This document shows, in pieces, positions 47,493-57,446 of a stretch of 64,000 nt of DNA. Position numbers and translations under genes: made by a program. The number at the start of each line of letters is the position of its first letter. Position 1 is the first letter of the stretch. The stretch covers positions 6,216,001 through 6,280,000 of the forward strand of contig NZ_FNTF01000002.1 of assembly GCF_900105495.1 (NCBI RefSeq). Direction: 5' to 3'. The notes below the pieces were generated by a model. The model saw only the letters and a program-made list of their open reading frames with translations. It made no database searches and was not told the DNA's origin. The stretch is from Pseudomonas frederiksbergensis. GTDB lineage: Bacteria > Pseudomonadota > Gammaproteobacteria > Pseudomonadales > Pseudomonadaceae.

Positions 47493-48593
47493 ATGGGATT
47501 CAATTGCGGCATCGTCGGCCTGCCTAACGTCGGCAAGTCCACCCTATTCAACGCCCTGACCAAATCCGGGATCGCGGCCGAGAACTTCCCCTTCTGCACC
47601 ATCGAGCCGAACACCGGTATCGTGCCGATGCCGGATCCACGTCTGGAAGCCTTGGCGGCCATCGTCAATCCAAAGCGCATCCTGCCGACCACCATGGAAT
47701 TCGTCGACATCGCTGGCCTGGTTGCCGGCGCCTCGAAAGGTGAAGGCCTGGGCAACAAGTTCCTGGCCAACATCCGTGAAACCGATGCCATCGCCCACGT
47801 AGTCCGCTGCTTCGAAGACGAGAACGTGATTCACGTCTCCAACAGCGTCGACCCGAAACGCGACATCGAAATCATCGATCTGGAACTGATCTTCGCCGAC
47901 CTCGACAGCTGCGAAAAGCAACTGCAGAAAGTCGCCCGCAACGCCAAGGGTGGTGACAAGGACGCCGTGGTCCAGAAAGGCCTGCTGGAGCAATTGATCG
48001 CTCACTTCACCCTCGGCAAGCCTGCTCGTACGCTGATGAAGAACATGGGCGCCGACGACAAAGCGGTGATTCGTGGTTTCCACCTGCTGACCACCAAGCC
48101 GGTCATGTACATCGCCAACGTCGCTGAAGACGGTTTCGAGAACAATCCGCTGCTGGACATCGTCAAAGCCATCGCCGAAGAAGAAGGCGCCATGGTGGTT
48201 CCGGTCTGCAACAAGATCGAAGCCGAAATCGCCGAGCTCGAAGATGGCGAAGAGAAAGATATGTTCCTCGAAGCCCTGGGTCTCGAAGAGCCTGGCCTGA
48301 ACCGCGTCATCCGCGCTGGCTACGAAATGCTGCACTTGCAGACCTACTTCACCGCCGGTGTCGAAGAAGTCCGCGCCTGGACCGTCCGCGTCGGTGCTAC
48401 TGCGCCACAAGCCGCTGGGGTGATCCACACCGACTTCGAAAAAGGCTTCATCCGCGCCGAAGTCATCGCTTACGACGACTTCATCCAATACAAGGGCGAA
48501 GCCGGCACCAAAGAAGCCGGTAAATGGCGTCTGGAAGGCAAGGACTACATCGTTAAAGACGGCGACGTGATGCACTTCCGTTTTAACGTGTAA
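47493..48593 (+). CDS. ychF: Redox-regulated ATPase YchF (Obg-like)
   Basis: A 366-residue Obg-family P-loop protein that binds ATP rather than GTP. Walker A is [14 protein letters not shown] at about 9-22; [18 protein letters not shown] follows, and the specificity motif reads NVAED where GTPases have NKxD. The C-terminal TGS-like domain ends [12 protein letters not shown]. It is a translation-linked stress protein. Directly downstream of pth, as in many gamma-proteobacteria. Confidence 0.95.
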   Translation: MGFNCGIVGLPNVGKSTLFNALTKSGIAAENFPFCTIEPNTGIVPMPDPRLEALAAIVNPKRILPTTMEFVDIAGLVAGASKGEGLGNKFLANIRETDAIAHVVRCFEDENVIHVSNSVDPKRDIEIIDLELIFADLDSCEKQLQKVARNAKGGDKDAVVQKGLLEQLIAHFTLGKPARTLMKNMGADDKAVIRGFHLLTTKPVMYIANVAEDGFENNPLLDIVKAIAEEEGAMVVPVCNKIEAEIAELEDGEEKDMFLEALGLEEPGLNRVIRAGYEMLHLQTYFTAGVEEVRAWTVRVGATAPQAAGVIHTDFEKGFIRAEVIAYDDFIQYKGEAGTKEAGKWRLEGKDYIVKDGDVMHFRFNV

Positions 48594-48621
48594 CTTTATT
48601 CAGAACAAAGCACTACCCAAG

Positions 48622-48650
48622 AAAAAGCCGCGTTTAGACGCGGCTTTTTT
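48622..48650. terminator. Rho-independent terminator after ychF
   Basis: AAAAAGCCGCG and CGCGGCTTTTTT form an 11-bp stem around TTTAGA, 29 bp after the ychF stop. It can also serve the convergent small gene at 48708. Confidence 0.9.
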
Positions 48651-48707
48651 GTGCCTTTTTTTTCATGGATTAAACCAGCACAACACATGCTACGGCGGCT
48701 CGTTACC

Positions 48708-48941
48708 TCACACCTGATACTTACGCCGATTGAAGAACATCGAAGCCCCCGCCCCCACTACCGCGATTGCAAAGATCCCGACATCAATGCTGCCAATATA
48801 GAGCGGCAGCACAAACATCACGCAAAAGCCCAAACCGACCAGAGCAATACCCAGCCATTTCCTGAGTACGTAGCTCCTTACGCAACTGTATAGCAGCAGC
48901 ATCCCCACGCCTGCCAACGCATATTGAATGTAGAGACTCAT
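48708..48941 (-). CDS. Small membrane protein, unknown function
   Basis: A 77-residue protein with two or three hydrophobic segments: IQYALAGVGMLLLYSCV, WLGIALVGLGFCVMFVLPLY and VGIFAIAVVGAGASMFF. It ends in a short basic tail NRRKYQV. An AAGGGG site lies upstream of the ATG at 48941. I recognise no family. It starts 4 bp after the stop of the next small gene, so the two form a pair. Confidence 0.6.
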   Translation of the reverse strand: MSLYIQYALAGVGMLLLYSCVRSYVLRKWLGIALVGLGFCVMFVLPLYIGSIDVGIFAIAVVGAGASMFFNRRKYQV

Positions 48942-48945
48942 GGGC

Positions 48946-49125
48946 CTATGCCCCTTGTGACTTGATGATCATGGAGGACACGGAACGCTGCGGCCCGATG
49001 CCGCCACTGACTTGAGCGTCCAGACTGACGATGACATCGCCAGCGTGATAGGCCTGACACTGAAACGGATGAGCGCTGAGGACAATGCCGTGATTGGCGG
49101 TAAATTGATTCCTGTCAAACTCCAC
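48946..49125 (-). CDS. Small protein, unknown function
   Basis: A 59-residue frame from a GTG at 49125 (AAGGA seven bases upstream); an ATG three codons earlier sits directly on the ribosome site and is less likely. The peptide has no signal or membrane segment and includes NQFTANHGIVLSAHPFQCQA and a GIGPQRSVSSMI end. Paired with the small membrane protein gene downstream. No known family. Confidence 0.5.
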   Translation of the reverse strand: MEFDRNQFTANHGIVLSAHPFQCQAYHAGDVIVSLDAQVSGGIGPQRSVSSMIIKSQGA

Positions 49126-49205
49126 TGTTCGCATCCTTAACGAATTCAGAAAGGCGCGAAGTGTCCATCAGGACTGGGGTTTTCGCAAATCCCGATCGGT
49201 CCGCT

Positions 49206-50423
49206 TCAGACTTTTTTGCTCCGCGGCAGAAAGATCGCCAACACCCCAAGCAGCGGCAAGAACGAACACAAGAAATACACGTACTCAATGCCGTGAATGT
49301 CCGCCAGATGCCCAAGCAACGCCGCGCCAATCCCGCCAAAACCGAACATCAATCCGAAGAACACCCCGGCAATCATCCCGACATTTCCCGGCACCAGTTC
49401 CTGGGCATACACCACGATCGCCGAGAAAGCCGAGGCCAGGATGAAGCCGATCACGACGCTGAGGATGCTGGTCCAGAACAGGTCGACATGCGGCAGGATC
49501 AGAGTGAACGGCGCTACGCCGAGGATCGAGAACCAGATCACCGCCTTGCGCCCGATCTTGTCGCCTATCGGCCCGCCGAAGAAAGTCCCCGCCGCTACCG
49601 CGCCGAGAAACAGGAACAAGTGCAACTGTGAACTCGCTACCGACAGGTCGAATTTCTCGATGAGGTAGAAGGTGAAGTAACTGGTGAGGCTGGCCATGTA
49701 GAAATACTTGGAAAACACCAGCAGCCCGAGTACCACCAGCGCACTGATCACACGGTTTTTCGACAAACCATGTGTCGCCGCCTGGCCTTGTTTGAGTTTG
49801 AACAGGCTCAAGTGATTGGCGTACCAGCGGCTGATCCGATAAAGCACGAACAGCGCAAACACCGCGAACAGCCCGAACCAGGCGACATGGCCCTGACCGA
49901 ACGGAATGATGATCGCCGCAGCCAGCAAAGGACCGAAGGCTGAGCCAGCATTGCCGCCGACCTGAAACGTCGACTGCGCCAAACCAAACCGCCCGCCCGA
50001 AGCCAGCCGCGCCACGCGAGAAGCTTCCGGGTGAAAGGTCGAGGAGCCGATACCGATCAACCCTGCCGCCAGCAAAATCATCGGAAAGGTGCCGACCACC
50101 GACATCATCAAAATGCCGATCAATGTGCAGATCGTCCCGGCCGGTAATAGCCAGGGTTTGGGGTGCCGATCGGTGTAGTAACCGACCCACGGCTGCAACA
50201 GCGAAGCCGTCAGCTGGAACGTCAAGGTGATCAGGCCAACCTGGGTGAAGGTCAGGCCGTAGCTGGCCTTGAGCATCGGATAGATCGACGGCAGCACCGA
50301 CTGGATCAAGTCGTTGATCAAATGCGCCAGCGCCACGGCGCCGATGATGCGCATGACCAAAGGGCTGCTTTGTGAAGTCGCGGATGCCGGCTGCGCGCCG
50401 GTCTGGACATTGCTGATAGCCAT
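49206..50423 (-). CDS. MFS transporter, fosmidomycin-resistance (Fsr) type
   Basis: A 405-residue MFS efflux protein with 12 likely membrane segments. The N-terminal HLINDLIQSVLPSIYPMLK and the GIGSSTFHPEASRVARLASG block with the conserved HPEAS are typical of Fsr-like transporters. Family members export fosmidomycin and other small molecules; the native substrate is unknown. The start is taken as the ATG at 50423 (MAISNVQTG), with GGAAACTCTT upstream; another in-frame ATG lies at 50435. Confidence 0.86.
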   Translation of the reverse strand: MAISNVQTGAQPASATSQSSPLVMRIIGAVALAHLINDLIQSVLPSIYPMLKASYGLTFTQVGLITLTFQLTASLLQPWVGYYTDRHPKPWLLPAGTICTLIGILMMSVVGTFPMILLAAGLIGIGSSTFHPEASRVARLASGGRFGLAQSTFQVGGNAGSAFGPLLAAAIIIPFGQGHVAWFGLFAVFALFVLYRISRWYANHLSLFKLKQGQAATHGLSKNRVISALVVLGLLVFSKYFYMASLTSYFTFYLIEKFDLSVASSQLHLFLFLGAVAAGTFFGGPIGDKIGRKAVIWFSILGVAPFTLILPHVDLFWTSILSVVIGFILASAFSAIVVYAQELVPGNVGMIAGVFFGLMFGFGGIGAALLGHLADIHGIEYVYFLCSFLPLLGVLAIFLPRSKKV

Positions 50424-50754
50424 AAGAGTTTCCATACAACAGATGGGTGCACACGGGCAGGTGCGCCAATGTGCCATTTTTCGGTGCAACCGCGCCATCC
50501 CCTTAGCCTGCTAACGACCTCGTTTTCATCGTTGAAAAGGTGATAGCGCAACGCCATGGTCTGAATCTTGCCTTGGTAATCCGCTTCAACGCGGCCCCTT
50601 ACAAAGGGGACCGAGAATGGGAAGTTTCGCTACAGAGCCGGCCTACAGAGCTGGCGAGGGTGAACTTTCGAGGCCTTTTAGAAGGGCACCGGTCGCGACC
50701 GCAACGGTTGCGACGCACGCCAATGGTGCGTGGTGTCCAGAGGAGTCATGGGGC

Positions 50755-52812
50755 ATGCAGGCTTTTTTATCACCGGGGATCGGGTTGCTGGGGCGTTTTG
50801 GCTTCGCACGCAAATTTCAGCTTTTGTTTCTGCTGTTTATCCTGCCGTTGACGGGCAGTCTGTGGATGATCGGTCAAGACTATCGCGACAAACTGAACCT
50901 GATCTCCGGCGAACGTGCCGGGGTTCGGCAACTGCTCGCCCTGGACGCTCTGGATAATCTGCTCGCCGCTCAGCGTGATCGCGCGGCTCGCTGGCGCGCC
51001 ACGGAAACCAATCGTCAGCCGACACCCGCGACGATCGCGGCGATGGCGGCTTTCGATACGGTTCAGCCCGCCGTCGCCCAAGCCACCATGGACCTCGGCA
51101 ACGCACTGCAAACCGAAGGCGCCGAGGGCGAAACCCTGGCCCGTTTTCAAGCGCTGCAAAGCGCCCTCAACGGCCTGGACTCGAAAAGCCTGAGCAGCGT
51201 CGGTTGGTGGCCGGACGGTTACGATCGTTTCACCAATGCCTTGAGCGCTCTGCAAGCCTTGCGCGAACAGATTGCCATGGACAATCGCCTGACGCTGGCG
51301 CCGTGGCTGGAAACCTATCTGCTGACGCAGATCTCCACGCAGCACGCGCCGGACCTGATCGAACGCGTCGGCCGTCTCGCCAGCGTTGGTCAGGCCTCTG
51401 TAGTGTCCGGGCAGTTCACCCTGCAAAGTCGTCTGCAACTGCGGGACTTGCGCAGCCGCATCGGTGACGCCCGGGAGCAACTGGTCAAAACCGCCAGCCT
51501 GCTCGAAGCGCGACTACCCAGCGCATTGCAGGCCTGGGCCGGGCAATACCATGACAGCCTCAAGCACCTGGATGCCGAGTTGAAAGTCCTCGATGACGGT
51601 GTGTTCGGCGGCAGCATCAAGCTCAAGCCGGACGAGTTCGAACGCAGCCTCGACACCCTGCTCGCCGACCTCGCTTCGCTGCGTCAGCAATCGTTGGTGT
51701 CGCTGGATCAACGTCTGGACTATTACCACGGCTCTGCCATCCGCCAGTTCATCCTGGTCGCGAGCATTTTTGGCTGCCTGCTGCTGGCCGCGCTGTACCT
51801 GTTCATCTGCTTGCAGGCCTCGATCCGTCGTAGCGCCAGCGGCATTACCCTGCTGGCCGAAGCCTTGCGCGACGGCAATCTGAGCCTGCAAGTACCGGTA
51901 GAAGGCCGCGACGAGCTGGCCGCCATCAGCACCGCCCTCAACGTCGCGGTGGTGCAACTGCGCAACAGCCTGCTGGGGGTTGATCATGAAACCTTGCAGC
52001 TGAGCAACGCGGTGCGCACCCTTAACCATCACTCCAGCGGCGCCTTGGGGGAAGTCGAAGCCCAGCAGTTGCAGATCAGCCAGATCGCCGCGGCAGCCAC
52101 GCAATTGGCGGCGACCTCTCAAGGCGTCGCCCAGAGTTGCGAACAGGCCTCCGGCAGCGCTCAGCATACCCAGCGCATTGCCGCCGACAGCAGCCGTGAC
52201 AGCCTGCGCACGACGGCGAGTATTCAGCAACTCAATCAGCGTTTGAACGATACCGCGGCAGCATTGGGCCGGGTCAGTGAGCAAGGACAGCAGATTCAGT
52301 TGGTGGTGGACACCATCCGCGGGGTTGCCGAGCAGACGAACTTGTTGGCACTTAATGCCGCCATCGAGGCCGCTCGCGCCGGTGAGCAAGGTCGTGGCTT
52401 TGCGGTGGTGGCCGATGAAGTGCGTAGCCTGTCGCAACGCACCCAGTCCTCCACCGCGCAGATTGCCGGGACTGTCGACAGCCTGCGCAACACCGTAAAC
52501 GAAGCGGTGAGCCTGATGGAAGCCGCTTGCGGCCAGGCTCAGTCCGACGCCCAGGCCGTCACTGGCCTCGGCGAACGCCTGGGGGAAATCGCCAGTGCCG
52601 TGCAGAGCGTCACCGATACCCTGGCGCAGATCGCCACAGCGGTCGACGAGCAAGCGACCACCGCCGACGAGGTCAGCGGCAATATCCAGCAAGTCGATCA
52701 GGCGGCAGTACGCTTGCTCGAAGGCGCACGGGCGGTGAACCTGGCAGCGGACACCTTGAGCCAGGGCAGCAAGGCCTTGAGTGCCAATACCGGGAGATTT
52801 CAGCTCAGTTGA
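50755..52812 (+). CDS. Methyl-accepting chemotaxis protein, membrane type
   Basis: A 685-residue chemoreceptor. A first membrane segment (LLFLLFILPLTGSLWMI, about 24-40) and a second (FILVASIFGCLLLAALYLFI, about 330-350) enclose a large helical periplasmic ligand domain. A HAMP domain and the signalling domain follow. The conserved hairpin tip is [20 protein letters not shown] followed by [10 protein letters not shown]. No CheB/CheR pentapeptide tail is seen. The ligand is unknown. The ATG at 50755 has GAGGAG upstream; the frame remains open earlier but without a ribosome site. Confidence 0.9.
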   Translation: MQAFLSPGIGLLGRFGFARKFQLLFLLFILPLTGSLWMIGQDYRDKLNLISGERAGVRQLLALDALDNLLAAQRDRAARWRATETNRQPTPATIAAMAAFDTVQPAVAQATMDLGNALQTEGAEGETLARFQALQSALNGLDSKSLSSVGWWPDGYDRFTNALSALQALREQIAMDNRLTLAPWLETYLLTQISTQHAPDLIERVGRLASVGQASVVSGQFTLQSRLQLRDLRSRIGDAREQLVKTASLLEARLPSALQAWAGQYHDSLKHLDAELKVLDDGVFGGSIKLKPDEFERSLDTLLADLASLRQQSLVSLDQRLDYYHGSAIRQFILVASIFGCLLLAALYLFICLQASIRRSASGITLLAEALRDGNLSLQVPVEGRDELAAISTALNVAVVQLRNSLLGVDHETLQLSNAVRTLNHHSSGALGEVEAQQLQISQIAAAATQLAATSQGVAQSCEQASGSAQHTQRIAADSSRDSLRTTASIQQLNQRLNDTAAALGRVSEQGQQIQLVVDTIRGVAEQTNLLALNAAIEAARAGEQGRGFAVVADEVRSLSQRTQSSTAQIAGTVDSLRNTVNEAVSLMEAACGQAQSDAQAVTGLGERLGEIASAVQSVTDTLAQIATAVDEQATTADEVSGNIQQVDQAAVRLLEGARAVNLAADTLSQGSKALSANTGRFQLS

Positions 52813-52928
52813 CGCCCTCCCCTGGCCCGTTTTTTCGGGTCAGGCGGATAAGCGGTTGAAAGCGTAGAGAAATATTTTAGATTTACGCTTGACACATCTC
52901 CGTTACGAGCCAATAATGCGCGCCACTT

Positions 52929-53005
52929 GGCTACATAGCTCAGTTGGTTAGAGCATAGCATTCATAATGCTGGGGTCCGGGGTTCAAGTCCCTGTGTAGC
53001 CACCA
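52929..53005 (+). tRNA. tRNA-Met (CAT)
   Basis: Acceptor GGCTACA pairs with TGTAGCC, and ACCA ends the gene. The anticodon stem TAGCA/TGCTG holds the loop TTCATAA, so the anticodon is CAT. The D-arm GCTCAGTTGGTTAGAGC and T-arm GGTTCAAGTCC are normal. The G1-C72 pair excludes initiator tRNA; elongator Met is most likely, though a CAT-reading tRNA-Ile2 cannot be fully excluded. Confidence 0.93.
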
Positions 53006-53011
53006 AGTACT

Positions 53012-53046
53012 AAAAACGGCTTACCGAAAGGTAGGCCGTTTTTTTA
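53012..53046 (+). terminator. Terminator after tRNA-Met
   Basis: ACGGCTTACC and GGTAGGCCGT pair across a GAAA loop and are followed by seven Ts. It is close behind the tRNA 3' end. Confidence 0.88.
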
Positions 53047-53148
53047 TGCCTCGAGAAAAGTGCTCCCTGTCCACAGGGCGGTTAGTCCCCACACTTCGCG
53101 GTTCTCTCCTACAGTTAACGCCAAAGCTAAACGCAGAGAGACCACCCT

Positions 53149-54057
53149 ATGTACTGGGGCCTGGACGAGATCATTGTGTTTTTCATCGCGGTCGCCATTT
53201 TCTGCGTGGTGCTGGAACTCGCTTTTCGTCTCGGCCGTCATCACCGAACCCACAGCAGTGATTCGGCCCGATCCCACCTCACCGTTTTGCAAACCGCCCT
53301 CCTCGTTTTGCTCGCGTTGTTGCTGGGTTTCAACTTCGCCATGGCCACTTCACGTTTCGAAGCGCGCAAGACACTGATTCAAGATGAAGTCACGGTAATC
53401 GGCTCGACCTATCTGCGAGCGAAGTTGCTGCCACCTGAACTGCGCGGGAAGGTGACAGCGCTGCTCAAGGAGTATGTCTCGGCGCGGATTGAGTACCTGC
53501 GCGCCGGCACGGACGAGAAACTGCTGAAGGCGGCCAGCGCATCGTCGCGGACGATCGAGGACCAGTTATGGAATCTGGCCACCGCCGCCGAGGCCCAGGG
53601 CGAAGCGACAGCCGCCATGAACCTGATGATCCAGTCGTTGACCGACGTCTACAGTGTCAATGAAAAGTGTCGCGCCGAGCAGGACAATCATGTCCCGGCA
53701 ACCGTCATCAATCTGCTGTTCGTGGTGGCCATCGGCGCGTTGGGTTTGATCGCTTACAGCTATGGCCTGGGCCACCGTCGACGGCACGGCTCGACGGCCA
53801 TCTTCGCGGTGCTGATTGCCATGGTCTTCACCCTCATCCTCGACATGGATCAGCCCCGCAGCGGCTTCATCCGCGTCGGCGAAGAAAGCCTGCTGCGGTT
53901 GCAGGAGAATTTGAACCGCACGAGTTCGGGCAAAGAGAGGCCACGTCCGCGCCAATCACGTCAGGAACGCATTGCCGACAATGCTGGCAACGCCCGCCCC
54001 CAGATCTGCCAGGTCCGCAGCCAGACCATCGCCTGCCAGTCACTGTCGGCGGGATAG
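53149..54057 (+). CDS. DUF4239 (bestrophin-like) membrane protein
   Basis: A 302-residue protein with four likely membrane segments: EIIVFFIAVAIFCVVLELAF, LLVLLALLLGFNFAMAT, VINLLFVVAIGALGLIAYS and TAIFAVLIAMVFTLILDMDQ. The layout of two segments, a helical cytoplasmic part (KVTALLKEYVSARIEYLRAG), then two segments and PRSGFIRVGEESLLRLQ is the DUF4239 pattern. Bestrophin-like proteins may be ion channels; the role is unknown. The last about 40 residues are basic and unlike the family end, so the stop may have shifted. Confidence 0.8.
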   Translation: MYWGLDEIIVFFIAVAIFCVVLELAFRLGRHHRTHSSDSARSHLTVLQTALLVLLALLLGFNFAMATSRFEARKTLIQDEVTVIGSTYLRAKLLPPELRGKVTALLKEYVSARIEYLRAGTDEKLLKAASASSRTIEDQLWNLATAAEAQGEATAAMNLMIQSLTDVYSVNEKCRAEQDNHVPATVINLLFVVAIGALGLIAYSYGLGHRRRHGSTAIFAVLIAMVFTLILDMDQPRSGFIRVGEESLLRLQENLNRTSSGKERPRPRQSRQERIADNAGNARPQICQVRSQTIACQSLSAG

Positions 54058-54193
54058 AACTGCTCAATCAGATACGTCCCGCACTCGATCACAAAGTGGC
54101 ATCGACCGCACCTGCGGCAGCGCGCGTGGTTTGCGTCGCTTCCGTTCGGCCGATAAAGTCCCCTGATCTTTCCCACGGACGGAGTGCCCCCAC

Positions 54194-56026
54194 GTGTTCT
54201 CAGCCTTTCACTTGAGCCGCTATCGCCTGTCAGCCTTTTCGCTGATCGCCGCAGCTTTAACCCTCGCAGCCTGTAGCGCCCCGACCACTTCAACGTTGCC
54301 TGTCGCGCCCGAAGCCGCGTCAGGTTATCGCGCCGACCTGCAGACCCAATACGCCTCGAAACACATGGCAGCCGCGGCCAATCCGCTGGCGGCCGAGGCT
54401 GGGCGGGAGATGTTGCGTCAGGGTGGTTCGGCAATCGATGCCGCGATTGCGATGCAAGCCGTGCTGACCCTGGTCGAGCCACAATCTTCAGGCATTGGCG
54501 GTGGTGCATTTATCGTGCTTTGGGATGGCAAGGCGGTGCGCACTTATGACGGTCGCGAAACCGCTCCGGCCGGCGCCACCGAGAAGCTATTCCTGCAAGT
54601 CGACGGCAAGCCGATGCCGTTCACCCAGGCGCAGATTGGCGGTCGTTCAGTCGGGACACCGGGCGTGATGCGGGCCCTTGAGTTGGCCCATCAGAAACAC
54701 GGTCGTCTGCCCTGGGCACAGCTGTTCGAACCGGCGATCAGGCTCGCGGATCAAGGTTTCGCCATCTCGCCACGCCTACACCAGTTGATCGCTTCGGATT
54801 CGTCCATTCGACGCTCGCCGGACATGGCCGCCTACTTCCTGAATGCCGATGGCAGCCCGAAAGCAGCAGGCACGCAATTGAAAAACCCGGCGCTGGCGGC
54901 TGTGTTCAAACGCATTGCCAAGGAAGGACCGGATGCGTTGTACAAAGGCCCCGTTGCACAGGAAATCGTCGCCAAGGTTCAGGGCCACGCCAACCCGGGC
55001 AGCCTGTCGCTGAACGACCTCAACGGCTACAGCGCCAAGGAGCGCGCGCCGCTGTGCACCGACTACAAACGCTGGCAGGTCTGCGGCATGCCGCCACCGT
55101 CGTCGGGCGGAATTGCCGTGGCGCAGATCCTCGGCACCTTGCAGGCCCTGGAAACCCGTGACCCGCGTTTTGCCCTGGCGCCGCTCAAACCGATCAAGAC
55201 CAACAAACCTGCGGGCATCGAACCAGCGCCTGAAGCCGTGCACCTGATCTCCGAGGCCGAGCGCCTGGCTTACGCCGACCGCGCGCTGTACGTGGCCGAC
55301 GCAGACTTCGTGCCTGTGCCCGTCAAAGGTCTGGTGGCCCCTGCGTATCTGGCCGACCGCGCGGCCCTGATCGGCGATCGCAGCATGGGCACCGCCAAAC
55401 CCGGCACCCCGCCAGGCATTCAGGTCGCCTACGCACCGGACCGCTCGCCGCTGCGCATCTCCACCTCGCAAGTGGTGGCGGTGGATGACGAAGGCGGCGC
55501 CGTGTCCATGACCACCACCGTGGAGTCCGCGTTTGGCTCGCACCTGATGGTCCAGGGTTTCCTGCTGAACAACCAGATGACCGACTTCTCCTTCATCCCC
55601 GAAGAGAATGGCCAGAAGGTTGCCAACCGCGTCGAACCCGGCAAACGCCCCCGCTCGTCCATGGCTCCGACCCTGATTTTCGACCGTCAGAGCGGCGAAT
55701 TCCTCGCCACCATCGGCTCCCCCGGCGGCTCGCAGATCATCGAATACGTCGCCAAATCCACCATCGGCCTGCTCGACTGGAACCTCGACCCACAAACCGC
55801 CATCAGCCTGCCCAACTTCGGCAGCCGCAACGGCCCGACCGAACTGGAACAGGGGCAGTTCAGCCCGGCGCTGATTCAGACGCTGAAAGACAAAGGCCAC
55901 AGCGTGAACGAGATCGACATGACCAGCGGGACCCAGGCGATTGTCCGGGTCAAGGATGCGCAAGGGAAAACGTCGCTGGCGGGCGGGGCCGATCCGCGGC
56001 GTGAGGGGGCGGCGTTGGGGGATTGA
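54194..56026 (+). CDS. ggt: Gamma-glutamyltransferase
   Basis: A 610-residue precursor of the N-terminal nucleophile family that cleaves glutathione gamma-glutamyl bonds in the periplasm. A lipoprotein-like signal ends LTLAAC. The large-subunit start has SKHMAAAANPLAAEAG and SGIGGGAFIV with the substrate Arg in DGRETAP. Self-cleavage should occur before the nucleophile Thr in VSMTTTVESAFGS near residue 440. GMPPPSSGGI and GSPGGSQIIEYV are conserved. The start codon is GTG at 54194 with GGAG upstream. Confidence 0.93.
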   Translation: MFSAFHLSRYRLSAFSLIAAALTLAACSAPTTSTLPVAPEAASGYRADLQTQYASKHMAAAANPLAAEAGREMLRQGGSAIDAAIAMQAVLTLVEPQSSGIGGGAFIVLWDGKAVRTYDGRETAPAGATEKLFLQVDGKPMPFTQAQIGGRSVGTPGVMRALELAHQKHGRLPWAQLFEPAIRLADQGFAISPRLHQLIASDSSIRRSPDMAAYFLNADGSPKAAGTQLKNPALAAVFKRIAKEGPDALYKGPVAQEIVAKVQGHANPGSLSLNDLNGYSAKERAPLCTDYKRWQVCGMPPPSSGGIAVAQILGTLQALETRDPRFALAPLKPIKTNKPAGIEPAPEAVHLISEAERLAYADRALYVADADFVPVPVKGLVAPAYLADRAALIGDRSMGTAKPGTPPGIQVAYAPDRSPLRISTSQVVAVDDEGGAVSMTTTVESAFGSHLMVQGFLLNNQMTDFSFIPEENGQKVANRVEPGKRPRSSMAPTLIFDRQSGEFLATIGSPGGSQIIEYVAKSTIGLLDWNLDPQTAISLPNFGSRNGPTELEQGQFSPALIQTLKDKGHSVNEIDMTSGTQAIVRVKDAQGKTSLAGGADPRREGAALGD

Positions 56027-56046
56027 GTCTTACGTGGTAAATGAGC

Positions 56047-56076
56047 AAGGGCTTACCGGGAGGTAGGCCCTTTTTT
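56047..56076 (+). terminator. Terminator after ggt
   Basis: AAGGGCTTACC and GGTAGGCCCTT form a stem with a short GGGA loop and T-run. Its core GCTTACC/GGTAGGC is the same as in the terminator after tRNA-Met. Confidence 0.82.
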
Positions 56077-56099
56077 ACGCCTGATAAACCTGATTCAGC

Positions 56100-57194
56100 C
56101 TAGCGAGAGATCTTCAGCGCCTGTCGCGCCTGATGCTTCTCCAGCGCCAGGTCGATCAAACGGCTGACCAACTCGCTGTACGTCATACCGGCGGCCTGCC
56201 ATAGCTTGGGGTACATGCTGATGCGGGTAAAGCCGGGCAACGAGTTGATCTCGTTGATCAGCACTTCGCCGCTGTCGGTCAGGAACACGTCGACCCGCGC
56301 CAGCCCGGAACAACCCAACACCTGGAATGCCTCGACGGCCAGGGCACGGATGCGTTCACTGGCTTCGATGCTGATGTTTGCCGGCACCACCACTTCCGCC
56401 GCTTGAGCGTCAATGTATTTGCTGTCGTAGGAATAGAATCCGCTGCGCACCACGATTTCGCCGCAACCGCTGGCGATGGCGTCATCGTTGCCGAGTACCG
56501 CGCACTCAATTTCGCGACCACGGACGGCGGATTCGACCAGTACTTTCTCATCGAAACCCAAGGCCAGCTCCACTGCTGCCGCGTACTCGATTTCGTCATT
56601 CACCTTGCTGACGCCCACGGAAGATCCCTGGTTCGCCGGTTTGACGAACAGCGGCAAGCCGAGTTTGCCTTGCACCTCGGCGAACCCGGTGCGCGCTGCG
56701 GTGGCGCGGGTCAGGGTGACGAACGGCGTGACCGCCAACCCGGCGTCACGCAGCAGGCGCTTGCTGATGTCCTTGTCCATGCAGACGGCCGAACCAAGCA
56801 CATCGGAGCCGACAAACGGCAGATCGGCCATGCGCAGCAAGCCTTGCAGGCAACCGTCTTCGCCCAGGGTGCCGTGGACGATCGGGAAGATCACATCGAC
56901 GTGTCCCAGCATTTCCTGACTGGAGGTTTCCACCAATTGTTGACTGGCCTTGCCCGGCACGACGGCCAGTTCGCGGTTGGATTGGTTGAGGGCGATCAGC
57001 GCCGGGTTTTCCTGGTTGAGCAGGAAATTCGAAGGGTCATTCAGGTGCCAGTGACCTTGCTTGTCGATGCCGATCAGCACCGGCTCGAAGCGCGAACGGT
57101 CCAGCGCATCGACGATGTTTTTCGCCGATTGCAGCGACACTTCGTGTTCAGCCGAACGGCCGCCAAAAATAATACCTACCCGCAGTTTGCTCAT
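56100..57194 (-). CDS. ddlA: D-alanine--D-alanine ligase A
   Basis: A 364-residue ATP-grasp ligase that makes D-Ala-D-Ala for peptidoglycan. Motifs are the N-terminal [39 protein letters not shown], the ATP-grasp [18 protein letters not shown] and the C-terminal [20 protein letters not shown]. Length and FGGRSAEHE fit the DdlA branch rather than the shorter DdlB of the mur cluster. Confidence 0.94.
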   Translation of the reverse strand: MSKLRVGIIFGGRSAEHEVSLQSAKNIVDALDRSRFEPVLIGIDKQGHWHLNDPSNFLLNQENPALIALNQSNRELAVVPGKASQQLVETSSQEMLGHVDVIFPIVHGTLGEDGCLQGLLRMADLPFVGSDVLGSAVCMDKDISKRLLRDAGLAVTPFVTLTRATAARTGFAEVQGKLGLPLFVKPANQGSSVGVSKVNDEIEYAAAVELALGFDEKVLVESAVRGREIECAVLGNDDAIASGCGEIVVRSGFYSYDSKYIDAQAAEVVVPANISIEASERIRALAVEAFQVLGCSGLARVDVFLTDSGEVLINEINSLPGFTRISMYPKLWQAAGMTYSELVSRLIDLALEKHQARQALKISR

Positions 57195-57446
57195 TCAGAA
57201 CTCCTCAACGATTGGCCCTGGCGTCACCACCGCAACCGCCCATAACAGCGCCAATGAAAACAACGGGGCAGCGTAGCTCAGGTGGGATATTTCCATGATG
57301 TGGGGCGCCTTCGTGACTTAAAAACATGCAACACCTTGCAACATTAGTCGGGGATTTTCTACCGGCCGGGGTGATTCGATCGGCAGCAGACAGGCGGTTG
57401 GTGAGTGGGGTAACGTGTTCAGCATCGAGTTCAAGGCAACACCACC

